A stretch of DNA of 64,000 bases from JACVRW01 sp963821275. Its GTDB lineage: Bacteria; Actinomycetota; Thermoleophilia; Solirubrobacterales; Thermoleophilaceae. A program made the translations under genes and the position numbers. This document shows positions 57,194 to 64,000 of the stretch, in pieces (position 1 is the stretch's first letter; the number at the start of each line of letters is the position of its first letter). The notes under the pieces were generated by a model. That model was given only the letters and a program-made list of their open reading frames with translations, was not told the DNA's origin and made no database searches. Where the stretch lies: positions 434,001 to 498,000 of the forward strand of contig CAWGDF010000001.1 in the NCBI GenBank assembly GCA_963821275.1. The letters run 5' to 3'.

Positions 57194-58366
57194 GTGCACT
57201 ACCGCAGCGGCCGCCACTTCCTGCAGATCCCGGGGCCCACGAACCTGCCGGACCGGGTGCTGCGGGCGATCGACGCGCCGACGATCGACCATCGCGGCCA
57301 GGAGTTCGCGCGGCTGGGACGCCAGCTGCTCGACGGGCTGAAGGAGGTGTTCGCGACCACCGGGCCGGTGGTCGTCTACCCCTCTTCGGGCACGGGCGCA
57401 TGGGAGGCCGCGCTGGTCAACACGCTGTCGCCCGGCGACCGCGTGCTCGCGTTCGAGACCGGCCACTTCGCCACCCTGTGGCGGGCGATGGCCGAGCGCC
57501 TCGGCCTCGACGTCGAGTGGCTGCCGGGCGACTGGCGCCACGGGGCCGATCCCGAGCGCGCGGAGGCGGTGCTGCGCGCCGATCCCGGCATCAGCGCGGT
57601 GATGGTGGTGCACAACGAGACCTCCACCGGCGTGACCAGCCGGGTGTCCGAGATCCGCGCCGCGCTCGACGCCGCCGGCTCGGACGCGCTGCTGCTGGTG
57701 GACACGGTGTCCTCGCTCGGCTCGATCGACTACCGCCACGACGACTGGGGCGTGGACGTGACCGTCAGCTGCTCGCAGAAGGGGCTGATGCTGCCGGCAG
57801 GGCTGGGCTTCAACGCGGTGAGCGAGAAGGCGCGGAGCGCGGGCGCCCGCGCCCGGCTTCCGCGCTCGTACTGGGACTGGGAGCCGATCATCGCGGCCAA
57901 CCAGGCGGGCTTCTGGCCCTACACGTCGGCGACGAACCTGCTCTACGGCCTGCGCGAGTCGCTGGCGATGCTGCGCGAGGAGGGGCTGCCGGCCGTCTTC
58001 GCGCGCCACCGGCGGCACGCGGCCGCGACCCGCCGGGCCGTCGAGGCGTGGGGGCTCGAGGTCCAGTGCGCCGACCCGCGCGAGTACTCGCCGACGCTCA
58101 CCGGGGTGCGGCTGCCCGAGGAGCACGACGCCGACGAGGTGCGCCGGGTGGTCCTCGAGCGCTTCGACATGTCGCTCGGGGCCGGGCTGGGAAGGCTGCA
58201 GGGCCAGGTCTTCCGCATCGGCCACCTCGGCCACTTCAACGACCTGATGCTCGCCGGGACGCTGTGCGGCGTGGAGATGGGGCTGCGGGTCGCCGGCGTG
58301 CCGGTGAGCCGCGGCGTCGAGGCGGCGCTGGACGCGCTCGAGGACAAAGAGATCGCGGCCCTGTGA
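57194..58366 (+). CDS. Class V aminotransferase, serine-glyoxylate type
   Basis: 390-residue PLP-dependent aminotransferase. FLQIPGPTNLPDRVLRAI with DHRGQEFA at the start is characteristic of alanine/serine-glyoxylate aminotransferases; PLP-Lys lies in VSCSQKGLMLPAG (about residue 196). N-terminal start is ambiguous among TTG and GTG codons; the -10 box decides. It overlaps the enoyl-CoA hydratase gene by 4 bp. Likely handles glyoxylate produced by the divergent dehydrogenase. Confidence 0.85.
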   Translation: MHYRSGRHFLQIPGPTNLPDRVLRAIDAPTIDHRGQEFARLGRQLLDGLKEVFATTGPVVVYPSSGTGAWEAALVNTLSPGDRVLAFETGHFATLWRAMAERLGLDVEWLPGDWRHGADPERAEAVLRADPGISAVMVVHNETSTGVTSRVSEIRAALDAAGSDALLLVDTVSSLGSIDYRHDDWGVDVTVSCSQKGLMLPAGLGFNAVSEKARSAGARARLPRSYWDWEPIIAANQAGFWPYTSATNLLYGLRESLAMLREEGLPAVFARHRRHAAATRRAVEAWGLEVQCADPREYSPTLTGVRLPEEHDADEVRRVVLERFDMSLGAGLGRLQGQVFRIGHLGHFNDLMLAGTLCGVEMGLRVAGVPVSRGVEAALDALEDKEIAAL

Positions 58367-59115
58367 GCGAGGTCCTGCATGAGCGCCGCGGGTCCGCGCT
58401 GTGGGTGACGTTCAACCGCCCGCAGGCGCACAACGCGATGACCTTCGCGATGTACGAGGCGTTGTTCGAGCACTGCGAGGAGGCCGACGCCGACGACGAG
58501 GTGCGCGCGCTCGTCCTGCGCGGGGCCGGGGAGAAGGCGTTCGTGGCGGGCACGGACATCAGCCAGTTCGCCGCCTTCGACTCCGGCGACGACGGCCTCG
58601 AGTACGAGGCGACGATCGACCGCATCGTCGGCCGCCTGGAGAGGGTGGCCAAGCCGACGATCGCGGCCGTGGACGGCTACGCGATGGGCAGCGGCCTCGC
58701 GCTCTCGGCCGCCTGCGACCTGCGCGTCTGCACCCCGTCGGCGAGCTTCGGCCTGCCGATCGCCCGCACGGTCGGCAACTGCCTCTCGATGGAGAACTAC
58801 GCCCGGCTGGCGGCGCTCCTGGGCGAGGCGCGGCTGAAGGAGCTCGTGTTCACCGCGCGCTCGATCGAAGCCGACGAGGCGCGCGCCATCGGGCTCGCAA
58901 CCGAGGTGGTCGAAGGGCGTGAGCTCGAGGCGCACGTGGAGGCGCTCTGCGAGCGCCTGGCCGGCTACGCACCCGTCACCCTGCGGGTGACCAAGGAAGC
59001 TCTGCGTCGCCTGCGGCGCGCGGGCCTCCCGGACGGCGACGACCTCGTCCGCGAGACCTACGCGAGCGAGGACTTCCGCCGCACGGTCGAGGCCTTCCTC
59101 GCGCGGGAGCGCTAG
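58363..59115 (+). CDS. Enoyl-CoA hydratase/isomerase family protein
   Basis: 250-residue crotonase-fold protein. HNAMTFAMYEAL and FVAGTDISQFAA (oxyanion loop, about residue 65), then VDGYAMGSGLALSAACDLRV (about 105-125) and SFGLPIARTVGNC. The usual catalytic Glu pair is replaced in part, so the reaction (hydratase, isomerase or hydrolase) is unclear. GTG start overlaps the aminotransferase stop. Ends with a 4-bp convergent overlap with matB. Confidence 0.85.
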   Translation: MSEVLHERRGSALWVTFNRPQAHNAMTFAMYEALFEHCEEADADDEVRALVLRGAGEKAFVAGTDISQFAAFDSGDDGLEYEATIDRIVGRLERVAKPTIAAVDGYAMGSGLALSAACDLRVCTPSASFGLPIARTVGNCLSMENYARLAALLGEARLKELVFTARSIEADEARAIGLATEVVEGRELEAHVEALCERLAGYAPVTLRVTKEALRRLRRAGLPDGDDLVRETYASEDFRRTVEAFLARER

Positions 59116-60584
59116 CGCAGCCTCTGCTTGACGACCTTGCCCATCGCGTTCCGGGGCAGCTCGTCGACGAAGCGCACCTCGCGCGGCCGCTTGTGGGGGG
59201 TGAGCAGGCCCGCCACGTGGTCGGCAAGCTCCTGCGGGTCGGGCTGCCGCTCGCTGTCCTCCACCGCGACCCAGGCGACGATGCGCTCACCGAGATCGTC
59301 GTCGGGGGCGCCGGTCACGGCCACCTCCGCGACGGCGGGATGCTCGAGCAACGCCACCTCGACCTCTCCCGCGCCCACCTTGTAGCCGCCGGTCTTGATC
59401 AGGTCGGTCGAGCGGCGCCCGACGATGCGCCAGTAGCCGTCGGCGGCGCGGGTCCCGAGGTCGCCGGTGAAGAACCAGCCGTCGCGGATCGCTTCCTCGT
59501 CCGCCTCGGGCCGGTTCAGGTAGCCCGAGAAGAGGTTGGGGCCGCGCACGGCGACCTCACCGATCGTCTCGTCGTCGGACACCTCGATGTCGTCGCCGTC
59601 GTCACCGACCAGGCGGACTTCGACGCCCGCCAGCGCCCTCCCCACGTAGCCGGGCCGCCGCTCGCCGTCGGCCCGGACGGCGGTGTTCATCAACGTCTCG
59701 GTGAGTCCGTAGCGCTCGACGATGCGCTGTCCGGTGGCCTTGGCAACGCGCTCGAACACCGGGGCCGGTAGCGGCGCCGAGCCGGACACCAGCAGGCGGG
59801 CGCCGCGCAGGCCGTCCGCCACCGCCGGGTCGTGCTCGGCCGCCGCGGCCAGCCGGTTGTACATCGTCGGCACCCCGAACAGCATGGTCGCCCCGCCCTC
59901 GAACGCCGCAACGACGCGGCTCGGCTCGAACCGCCCGAGATGATCGAGCCGGCAGCCGAGGCGGAGCGGCCCGAGCATCCCGACCACTAGCCCGTGCACG
60001 TGAAAGAGCGGCAACCCGTGGGTGAGGCGGTCCTCCGGGGTCCAGTCCCACGCGTCGGCGAGCGCGTCCACGTTGCTGGCCACAGCGCGGCGTGAGAGCA
60101 CGGCGCCCTTCGGCAGCCCCGTCGTCCCGGACGTGTAGACGATCAGGGCGGGGGCGTCGTCCTCCGGGGCGTCGGCGGGCAGCTCTCCCCCGCGCGCTCC
60201 CACGTCCACGCTGTCCAGAGGCGGGGCATTGTCCAGCTCGCGTAGCGCTTCGTGGGGCGCGCCCAGCAGCAGGTCAGGAGCGCTGTCCTCGAGCACATGC
60301 CGCAGCTCGGTCGTCCCGAGCTTGGGATTCACCGGCACCACTGGAACGCCTACGGCGGTCGCTCCGACGACCGCCACGCAGGTTTCCAGCGTCGGCTCGG
60401 CCCACACCGCCACGCGCTCCGTTTCCCGGAGCGTGTGAGCGACCGCCGCGCCCGCCTCGCGCAGCTCGCGGTAGCTCAGCTCGCGCCCGTCGACGCGCAG
60501 CGCGGGCTGCTCGCCCAGCTCGTGCACGGGTGGCAGCAGCCTGCCGCTAGCTCCGTTCAGCTTTCCAGCACCTCCTTCATGCAC
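59112..60584 (-). CDS. matB: Malonyl-CoA synthetase (MatB-like)
   Basis: 490-residue ANL-superfamily acyl-CoA ligase. P-loop YTSGTTGLPKGAVLSRRA (about 150), LPLFHVHGLVVGMLGP, GVPTMYN, RYGLTETLMNTAVRADGE (about 300), the GDL and GRRSTDLIKTGGYKVGAGE hinge and the catalytic Lys in RNAMGKVVKQRL. Block-by-block it follows the Streptomyces MatB malonyl-CoA synthetase, including the malonate-binding LMNT.VR stretch. GTG 60584 gives a normal MatB length; the 133 further codons upstream belong to a frameshifted SRPBCC gene. Supplies malonyl-CoA from malonate. Confidence 0.85.
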   Translation of the reverse strand: MHEGGAGKLNGASGRLLPPVHELGEQPALRVDGRELSYRELREAGAAVAHTLRETERVAVWAEPTLETCVAVVGATAVGVPVVPVNPKLGTTELRHVLEDSAPDLLLGAPHEALRELDNAPPLDSVDVGARGGELPADAPEDDAPALIVYTSGTTGLPKGAVLSRRAVASNVDALADAWDWTPEDRLTHGLPLFHVHGLVVGMLGPLRLGCRLDHLGRFEPSRVVAAFEGGATMLFGVPTMYNRLAAAAEHDPAVADGLRGARLLVSGSAPLPAPVFERVAKATGQRIVERYGLTETLMNTAVRADGERRPGYVGRALAGVEVRLVGDDGDDIEVSDDETIGEVAVRGPNLFSGYLNRPEADEEAIRDGWFFTGDLGTRAADGYWRIVGRRSTDLIKTGGYKVGAGEVEVALLEHPAVAEVAVTGAPDDDLGERIVAWVAVEDSERQPDPQELADHVAGLLTPHKRPREVRFVDELPRNAMGKVVKQRLR

Positions 60585-61218
60585 TGCTACCCGGTCGCGC
60601 CAGAAGGCCTTCATCCGCTCGGCCTGCTCGGCGTCGGGGATCCGCTCGTGCGCGAGGGCGGCGATGCTCTTGGCCTCTCCCCGCGATTCGAACGCCACCA
60701 CCACCCGGGTCTCGCCGTCGCCCCAGTCGAAGCGGGCCGACCTCGGCCGGGTGGCGGTGCGCTCGCGCAGCTCGGCGCCGGGAAGCCAGCGCTCGCGCAG
60801 CGACTCGTCGACGAACGCCTCGTACAGGCGATCGACCGGCACGGCGACGGTCTTCTGTGCTGTGACCGCGAACCCGTCGGCGCGCTCCCCGACGGCGCGG
60901 AGGCCGCGGGCCCTCTCGTAGCTGACGGTGATCGTCTGCGCGCTCCAGCCGTCGACCTCCTGCTCCCCTTGGAGCCAGTGCACGTTCTCCCCGTGAGCCC
61001 GCTCGCTCGCGCCCTCGGCGTCGAGTAGCGTCGAACCACTCCTCCCAGCCGCGACCGGTCCGCCGGCGAATGACCTCGTCGGACACGACCAGCGGCGCCT
61101 CGGCGGTCGGCTTCGGCTCCTCCGCGTTGAGAAGCGACGCCCGCGCCGCCGTGTAGCTCTCGCCCGTCTTCTCCATCCGCGTGCGGACGAGCCGCTTGAA
61201 TGACTTCTGCCTGGTCAT
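60557..61218 (-). pseudogene. Twice-frameshifted DUF4287/SRPBCC domain gene
   Basis: Ancestral protein of about 215 residues, recognisable in three frames. Frame 1 (from ATG 61218) MTRQKSFKRLVRTRMEKTGE ... GWEEWFD is a DUF4287-type start; frame 2 (LLDAEGASERAHGEN... SYERARGLRAVG ... FAVTAQKTVAVPVDRLYEAF ... RSARFDWGDGETR ... AFWRDRVAV) is a SRPBCC/AHSA1-like domain; frame 3 ends it as MKEVLES and a stop at 60557-60559. One extra base near 61029 and one near 60581 explain both shifts. Decay or sequence errors are equally possible. Confidence 0.7.
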
Positions 61219-61358
61219 CTGATGCTCCCGGTTTCACTGGCGGCGGCTCCGCGACTCACGCTCACGGCGCCCCGCCGGAAGGGGCAACAGAGACCGGCGT
61301 CCCGAGAGCTCGAGCCCCCTTTGCCCCCGCTTCAGCCGGCGGCGTGAGCGCCGGAACC

Positions 61359-61389
61359 GGGGGTTGGGCGCGGGACCGCGCCAACCCCC
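61359..61389. terminator. GC-rich hairpin
   Basis: GGGGGTTGGGCGCGG pairs with CCGCGCCAACCCCC (14 bp with one bulged G). It lies between the SRPBCC remnant and the GlsB-like gene, in a 205-bp stretch with several other inverted repeats and no gene. Both neighbours run leftward, so it could end transcription of the GlsB-like gene. Confidence 0.45.
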
Positions 61390-61423
61390 AAGCTACCAGC
61401 GAACGCCGCTGAAGGAAACAGCC

Positions 61424-61720
61424 TCAGGCGGTGGCGGGCGGACGACGGCCGCCGGCGCGGCGCATCACGAACCCGGCCAGAAGCAGGACGATGATCACGC
61501 CGATCAGCGCGCTGAGGATCCCGCCCCAGTCGAACACGTCGTCGTCACCGATGCCCAGCAGGCCCGTGAAGATGAGCCAGCCGACCGCCGCGCCGACGAG
61601 GCCGAGAACGATCGAGACGAGCCAGGACTTGGGCCCGCTCATGTGGGCGAAGGCGTCGTTCGGCACGAGCGCGCGGCCGATGAAGCCGGCGACGAAGCCG
61701 AGAAGCAATGCTCCAATCAC
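61424..61720 (-). CDS. GlsB/YeaQ/YmgE-family stress membrane protein
   Basis: 98 residues, three membrane helices. The family pattern (glycine-rich GALLLGFVAGFIGRALVP start and SWLVSIVLGLVGAAVGWLIF) is clear, with a basic C-terminus. Family members are small stress-induced membrane proteins in general-stress and acid-stress regulons, sometimes annotated as transglycosylase-associated. A GGAGGTTTCCGAG region upstream of the ATG (61723-61735, minus) includes a ribosome binding site. Single gene. Confidence 0.85.
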   Translation of the reverse strand: MIGALLLGFVAGFIGRALVPNDAFAHMSGPKSWLVSIVLGLVGAAVGWLIFTGLLGIGDDDVFDWGGILSALIGVIIVLLLAGFVMRRAGGRRPPATA

Positions 61721-61777
61721 CTCGGAAACCTCCTGCTAGACCAGTGCTTTCGTATCTACGCCCAGCGGAACGAATCG

Positions 61778-62449
61778 TTACTTCCTGTAGCGGACCAGCT
61801 CCTCCCGGTCGCTGCCTCCCGAGACACTGACGGCGAGCACCGGCCCCACCCCACGCGCGTAGAACTTGAACTCCAGGACCTTCGGCTTGAGCGGGTTGGT
61901 TTCCTTTGTCATGAGCACGCGCCGGAAGTGGCCGAAGGGGACCTCGGCCTGCTCGCGCAGGCTCACGATCTGCCCCCTGTCCTCGGCGTGGCCGGCGTAG
62001 AACTCTTGGCGGTACCTCATGCCCGGACGGGGCTTGGCGGGCATGATGATCCCGGCCCGGGCGCCGTCCACCCCCGCCTCGAACGATCCCTCGGTGGACA
62101 CGACCCGGCCGTTCTCGTACTCCTTGGTGTCCTCACCGAGGTACCAGACGTTCCCTTTCCTGTCCTGGGCGTACCAGTCGTCGGTTATCTCCACCGGCTT
62201 GCCCCGCTCGGTGACCACGTCGTGGACGATCCGGGCGGTGACCCCGTTGGCGATCCTCTCCGTCTTGCGCGTGACCGTGACCACGACCTTCTGTCGCGTT
62301 CCCTCGGGGTCGGTCTCGCGATAGACCCAGCGCGCGCCGGGCTTCATCGGCCAGTAGGGGTTGTCGATCCGTGTGGTGAAGCTCCCCGGGTCGGGCGCCG
62401 CCGTGACGCCGACCAGGAGGGCCAAGGCACCTGCGGTCATGATTCCCAT
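61778..62449 (-). CDS. Secreted beta-rich protein of unknown function
   Basis: 223 residues. N-terminal signal peptide (MTAGALALLVGVTAAP), then beta strands with many aromatic and charged residues: NPYWPMKPGARWVYRETDPEGTRQ (key PYWPMKPGARWVYR), DWYAQDRKGNVWYLGEDTKEYENG and a terminal REELVRYRK. The same pattern is common among actinobacterial exported proteins with unknown function. Alternative ATG four codons downstream gives a tidier signal peptide. Terminator-like hairpin lies upstream, so the gene is not in the PPK2 operon. Confidence 0.7.
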   Translation of the reverse strand: MGIMTAGALALLVGVTAAPDPGSFTTRIDNPYWPMKPGARWVYRETDPEGTRQKVVVTVTRKTERIANGVTARIVHDVVTERGKPVEITDDWYAQDRKGNVWYLGEDTKEYENGRVVSTEGSFEAGVDGARAGIIMPAKPRPGMRYRQEFYAGHAEDRGQIVSLREQAEVPFGHFRRVLMTKETNPLKPKVLEFKFYARGVGPVLAVSVSGGSDREELVRYRK

Positions 62450-62467
62450 GCCGGAAGGTCTACGGGC

Positions 62468-62484
62468 GGCGCCTGAGAGGCGCC
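62468..62484. terminator. Hairpin at the end of the PPK2 gene
   Basis: GGCGCC-TGAGA-GGCGCC, a perfect 6-bp stem just after the PPK2 stop codon (62490) on the minus strand. Confidence 0.45.
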
Positions 62485-62489
62485 TGAGG

Positions 62490-63320
62490 TCAGTACTTCT
62501 CGAGAATGATCGTGTTCGCCTCGCGCGGCGGACGCTCGTAGTCCTTCCGCTTGGGACGCGCCTTCAGCTCGATGGGGCCAGGCAGCACGTCCTCGTACTC
62601 CATGCTGTCCACGACGTGGGAGATGCAGTTCAGGCGGGCCCGCCGCTTCTCGTCGGCCTCCACCGTGTACCAGGGGGCCTCGGGCGTGTGGGTGTAGCGG
62701 AACATCTCGTCCTTGGCCCGCGAGTACTCCTCCCACATGTCACGCGACTCGAGGTCCATCGGGCTGAGCTTCCAGCGGCGAGTGGGGTCGGACGAGCGCC
62801 TCTGGAAGCGGCGCTCCTGCTCGCGGTCGCTGACCGAGAACCAGTACTTGCGCAGGAGCACTCCGTCGCGGACGAGCATGCGCTCGAACTCGGGGCAGGT
62901 GCGCATGAACTCCCAGTACTCCTCGTCGCTGCAGAAGCCCATGACCCGCTCGACTCCGGCGCGGTTGTACCAGGAGCGGTCGAAGAGAACGATCTCGCCG
63001 GCCGCCGGCAGGTGCGACACGTAGCGCTGGAAGTACCACTGCGTCTTCTCGCGGTCGTTCGGCGTTCCGAGCGCGACGATCGTCGCTCCGCGCGGGTTCA
63101 AGGGCTCGATGATGCGCTTGATCGTCCCGCCCTTGCCGGCCGCGTCGCGGCCCTCGAAGAGCAGCACGACACGAAGGCCGGCGTGCTTGACCCAGTGCTG
63201 GAGCTTCACGAGCTCGAGCTGCAGCCGGACCAGCTCCTTCTCGTACTCCTTGCGCTTCATCTTCGACGGCGACGCGTCGCCGTCCTCGAGGTCGACGGGG
63301 CTCGCGGGCTGTTCGGTCAT
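62490..63320 (-). CDS. ppk2: Polyphosphate kinase 2 family protein
   Basis: 276-residue PPK2 enzyme, which transfers phosphate between polyphosphate and nucleoside phosphates. Walker A GRDAAGKGG (about residue 58), the DRSWYNRAGVERVMGF lid/Walker B region (about 113) and SPMDLESRDMWEEY. Length and order match class I PPK2 (NDP-phosphorylating) more than the tandem-domain classes. Start overlaps the upstream 49-residue gene by 4 bp. Confidence 0.93.
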   Translation of the reverse strand: MTEQPASPVDLEDGDASPSKMKRKEYEKELVRLQLELVKLQHWVKHAGLRVVLLFEGRDAAGKGGTIKRIIEPLNPRGATIVALGTPNDREKTQWYFQRYVSHLPAAGEIVLFDRSWYNRAGVERVMGFCSDEEYWEFMRTCPEFERMLVRDGVLLRKYWFSVSDREQERRFQRRSSDPTRRWKLSPMDLESRDMWEEYSRAKDEMFRYTHTPEAPWYTVEADEKRRARLNCISHVVDSMEYEDVLPGPIELKARPKRKDYERPPREANTIILEKY

Positions 63321-63466
63321 CGTGAGGCTCGTTCCCTCCGCTCGGTTGGAGTACTCCTCCTGCGGTCGCGCACCTGGGTGACGATCAGCCAGCCCAGGAA
63401 GCCCACGACCGGCACGAGGTACGCGAGCGTGGTCAGCCAGTGGCCCGCGTGCGCGATGAGCAGCAT
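63317..63466 (-). CDS. Small single-helix membrane protein
   Basis: 49 residues: MLLIAHAGHWLTTLAYLVPVV... (one or two hydrophobic segments, about 2-28) and a basic tail VRDRRRSTPTERRERASR. Too short for usual ORF calling, but its stop overlaps the PPK2 start as ATGA, and the LIAHAGHWL start recurs in small actinobacterial membrane proteins near cytochrome-oxidase-type genes from memory. Function unknown. Confidence 0.6.
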   Translation of the reverse strand: MLLIAHAGHWLTTLAYLVPVVGFLGWLIVTQVRDRRRSTPTERRERASR

Positions 63467-63490
63467 GCCCCTATGTTCGCAAAGCCGGCC

Positions 63491-64000
63491 TCAAGCGTTT
63501 GCCTGGGACAGCAGCCACAGCGCCAGCGTGGTGAAGCCCACCATCACGAGGAGCATCCAGTACTGCGAGCGCATCGCCTCACGCGCGCGCTCGTACAGGG
63601 CCAGCGCGCGGTCGTGTGCGAGCGTCAGCCCGGTCACGTGGCCGCCCACCACGAACGCGACCTGCCAGTACCAGGTGGCGTTGGCGCCGATCACGCCGTA
63701 GTCGATCTGGCTGTCCGCGGTGCCGAACAGGTTGGCGCCGTCGCCCAGCGGGTCGGAGGCCAGGAAGGTGATCGCCTGACCCTGGAACAGCAGCAGGGTC
63801 ACGTAGTGGGCGGCCACGTACGCGAGCGCGATCGGTACGAGGGTGTGCACGAACGCGTTTGCGAGCCGGGCGCTGCTGAAGCCACCGCCCACGCTCCGCG
63901 CCCCCAGCACCCCCAGCCAGTAGAAGCCGTACACGAGCAGGATGGTCGCGACCAACCCGATCAGGAAGGTCGCCTCCAGAGCCCGCTGGGCCGACAGGCC
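63491..64000 (-). CDS. Polytopic membrane protein, partial (5' end beyond window)
   Basis: At least 169 residues, reading openly to the window edge, with about four hydrophobic helices (ILLVYGFYWLGVL, LVPIALAYVAAHYVTLLLFQG, TWYWQVAFVVGGHVTGLTLAH, YWMLLVMVGFTTLALWLLSQ). His residues in AAHYV, GGHVTG and AHDRA could bind metal or haem. Probably first in the operon with the 49-residue protein and PPK2 (24 bp gap). I cannot name the family with confidence. Confidence 0.7.
   Translation of the reverse strand, partial: GLSAQRALEATFLIGLVATILLVYGFYWLGVLGARSVGGGFSSARLANAFVHTLVPIALAYVAAHYVTLLLFQGQAITFLASDPLGDGANLFGTADSQIDYGVIGANATWYWQVAFVVGGHVTGLTLAHDRALALYERAREAMRSQYWMLLVMVGFTTLALWLLSQANA

Noticed and set aside
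59112..60983. Single 623-residue SRPBCC-ligase fusion protein
   Set aside because: The upstream part lacks its own start and its natural end; it fits a frameshifted separate gene better.
1..64000. CRISPR arrays, rRNA genes and intact transposases
   Set aside because: No regularly spaced repeats, no rRNA-like segments and no transposase motifs were found by reading; the only RNA gene seen is tRNA-Asp.

Overview
This 64 kb window is high-GC DNA with densely packed genes, many joined by 4-bp ATGA/GTGA overlaps. An actinomycete is indicated by a Kgd/OdhA-type E2-E1 2-oxoglutarate dehydrogenase fusion, a malonyl-CoA synthetase very like the Streptomyces MatB, and many start codons with a TANNNT box 6-10 nt upstream (leaderless-type promoters). 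The gene mix fits the deep-branching class Thermoleophilia (Solirubrobacterales) best. That placement is inference from sequence memory, not a search.

Layout. 1-10 kb: copper protein end, Fpg-like glycosylase, RpiB, two MFS exporters, a secreted cupredoxin, a kinase-like APH plus HAD pair, a thioredoxin/DF-protein/cyclophilin/DEAD-helicase operon. 10-18.6 kb: a potassium-responsive kdp cluster in the unusual order sensor-kdpE-unknown-small ORF-kdpF-A-C-B-kdpD(N), with the KdpD sensor split into two polypeptides at opposite ends. 18.6-23 kb: a PfkB kinase, four small unknown genes and citrate synthase. 22.8-30.9 kb: a frameshifted serine hydrolase, HD hydrolase, moaA, an inverted-repeat-bounded pair of NTF2-like genes, MOSC protein, ECF sigma/anti-sigma pair, metF, LysM protein. 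30.9-40.3 kb: metallo-beta-lactamase and ADPS-like flavoprotein, a 1420-residue 2-oxoglutarate dehydrogenase fusion carrying its own lipoyl domains, a secreted protein made of three copies of an unfamiliar domain, SDR, gamma-carbonic-anhydrase-like protein and tRNA-Asp.

40.3-50.2 kb is an acquired region. The 3' 46 bp of tRNA-Asp are repeated exactly at 48532 and 50161, which delimits two tandem integrated elements. The first carries a three-gene RND efflux module with a minimal lipoprotein adaptor and a phage prohead-protease fragment. The second carries a decayed tyrosine integrase and a RibD/DHFR-like reductase.

50.2-54.1 kb is a stress and redox block. A protoglobin and a Cys-rich MarR regulator sit behind a 19-bp perfect palindrome. 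A sigma factor and anti-sigma factor follow, with a GTAAG-N17-CGCTMAS motif placed before three transcription units, probably the regulon of that sigma factor. 54.1-61.2 kb holds glycolate-oxidase-like, serine-glyoxylate-aminotransferase-like, enoyl-CoA hydratase and matB genes, then a twice-frameshifted SRPBCC gene. 61.4-64 kb holds GlsB-like, secreted, PPK2 and membrane protein genes.

Four reading-frame breaks (serine hydrolase, integrase, SRPBCC twice) may be true decay or sequence errors; read coverage would settle this.
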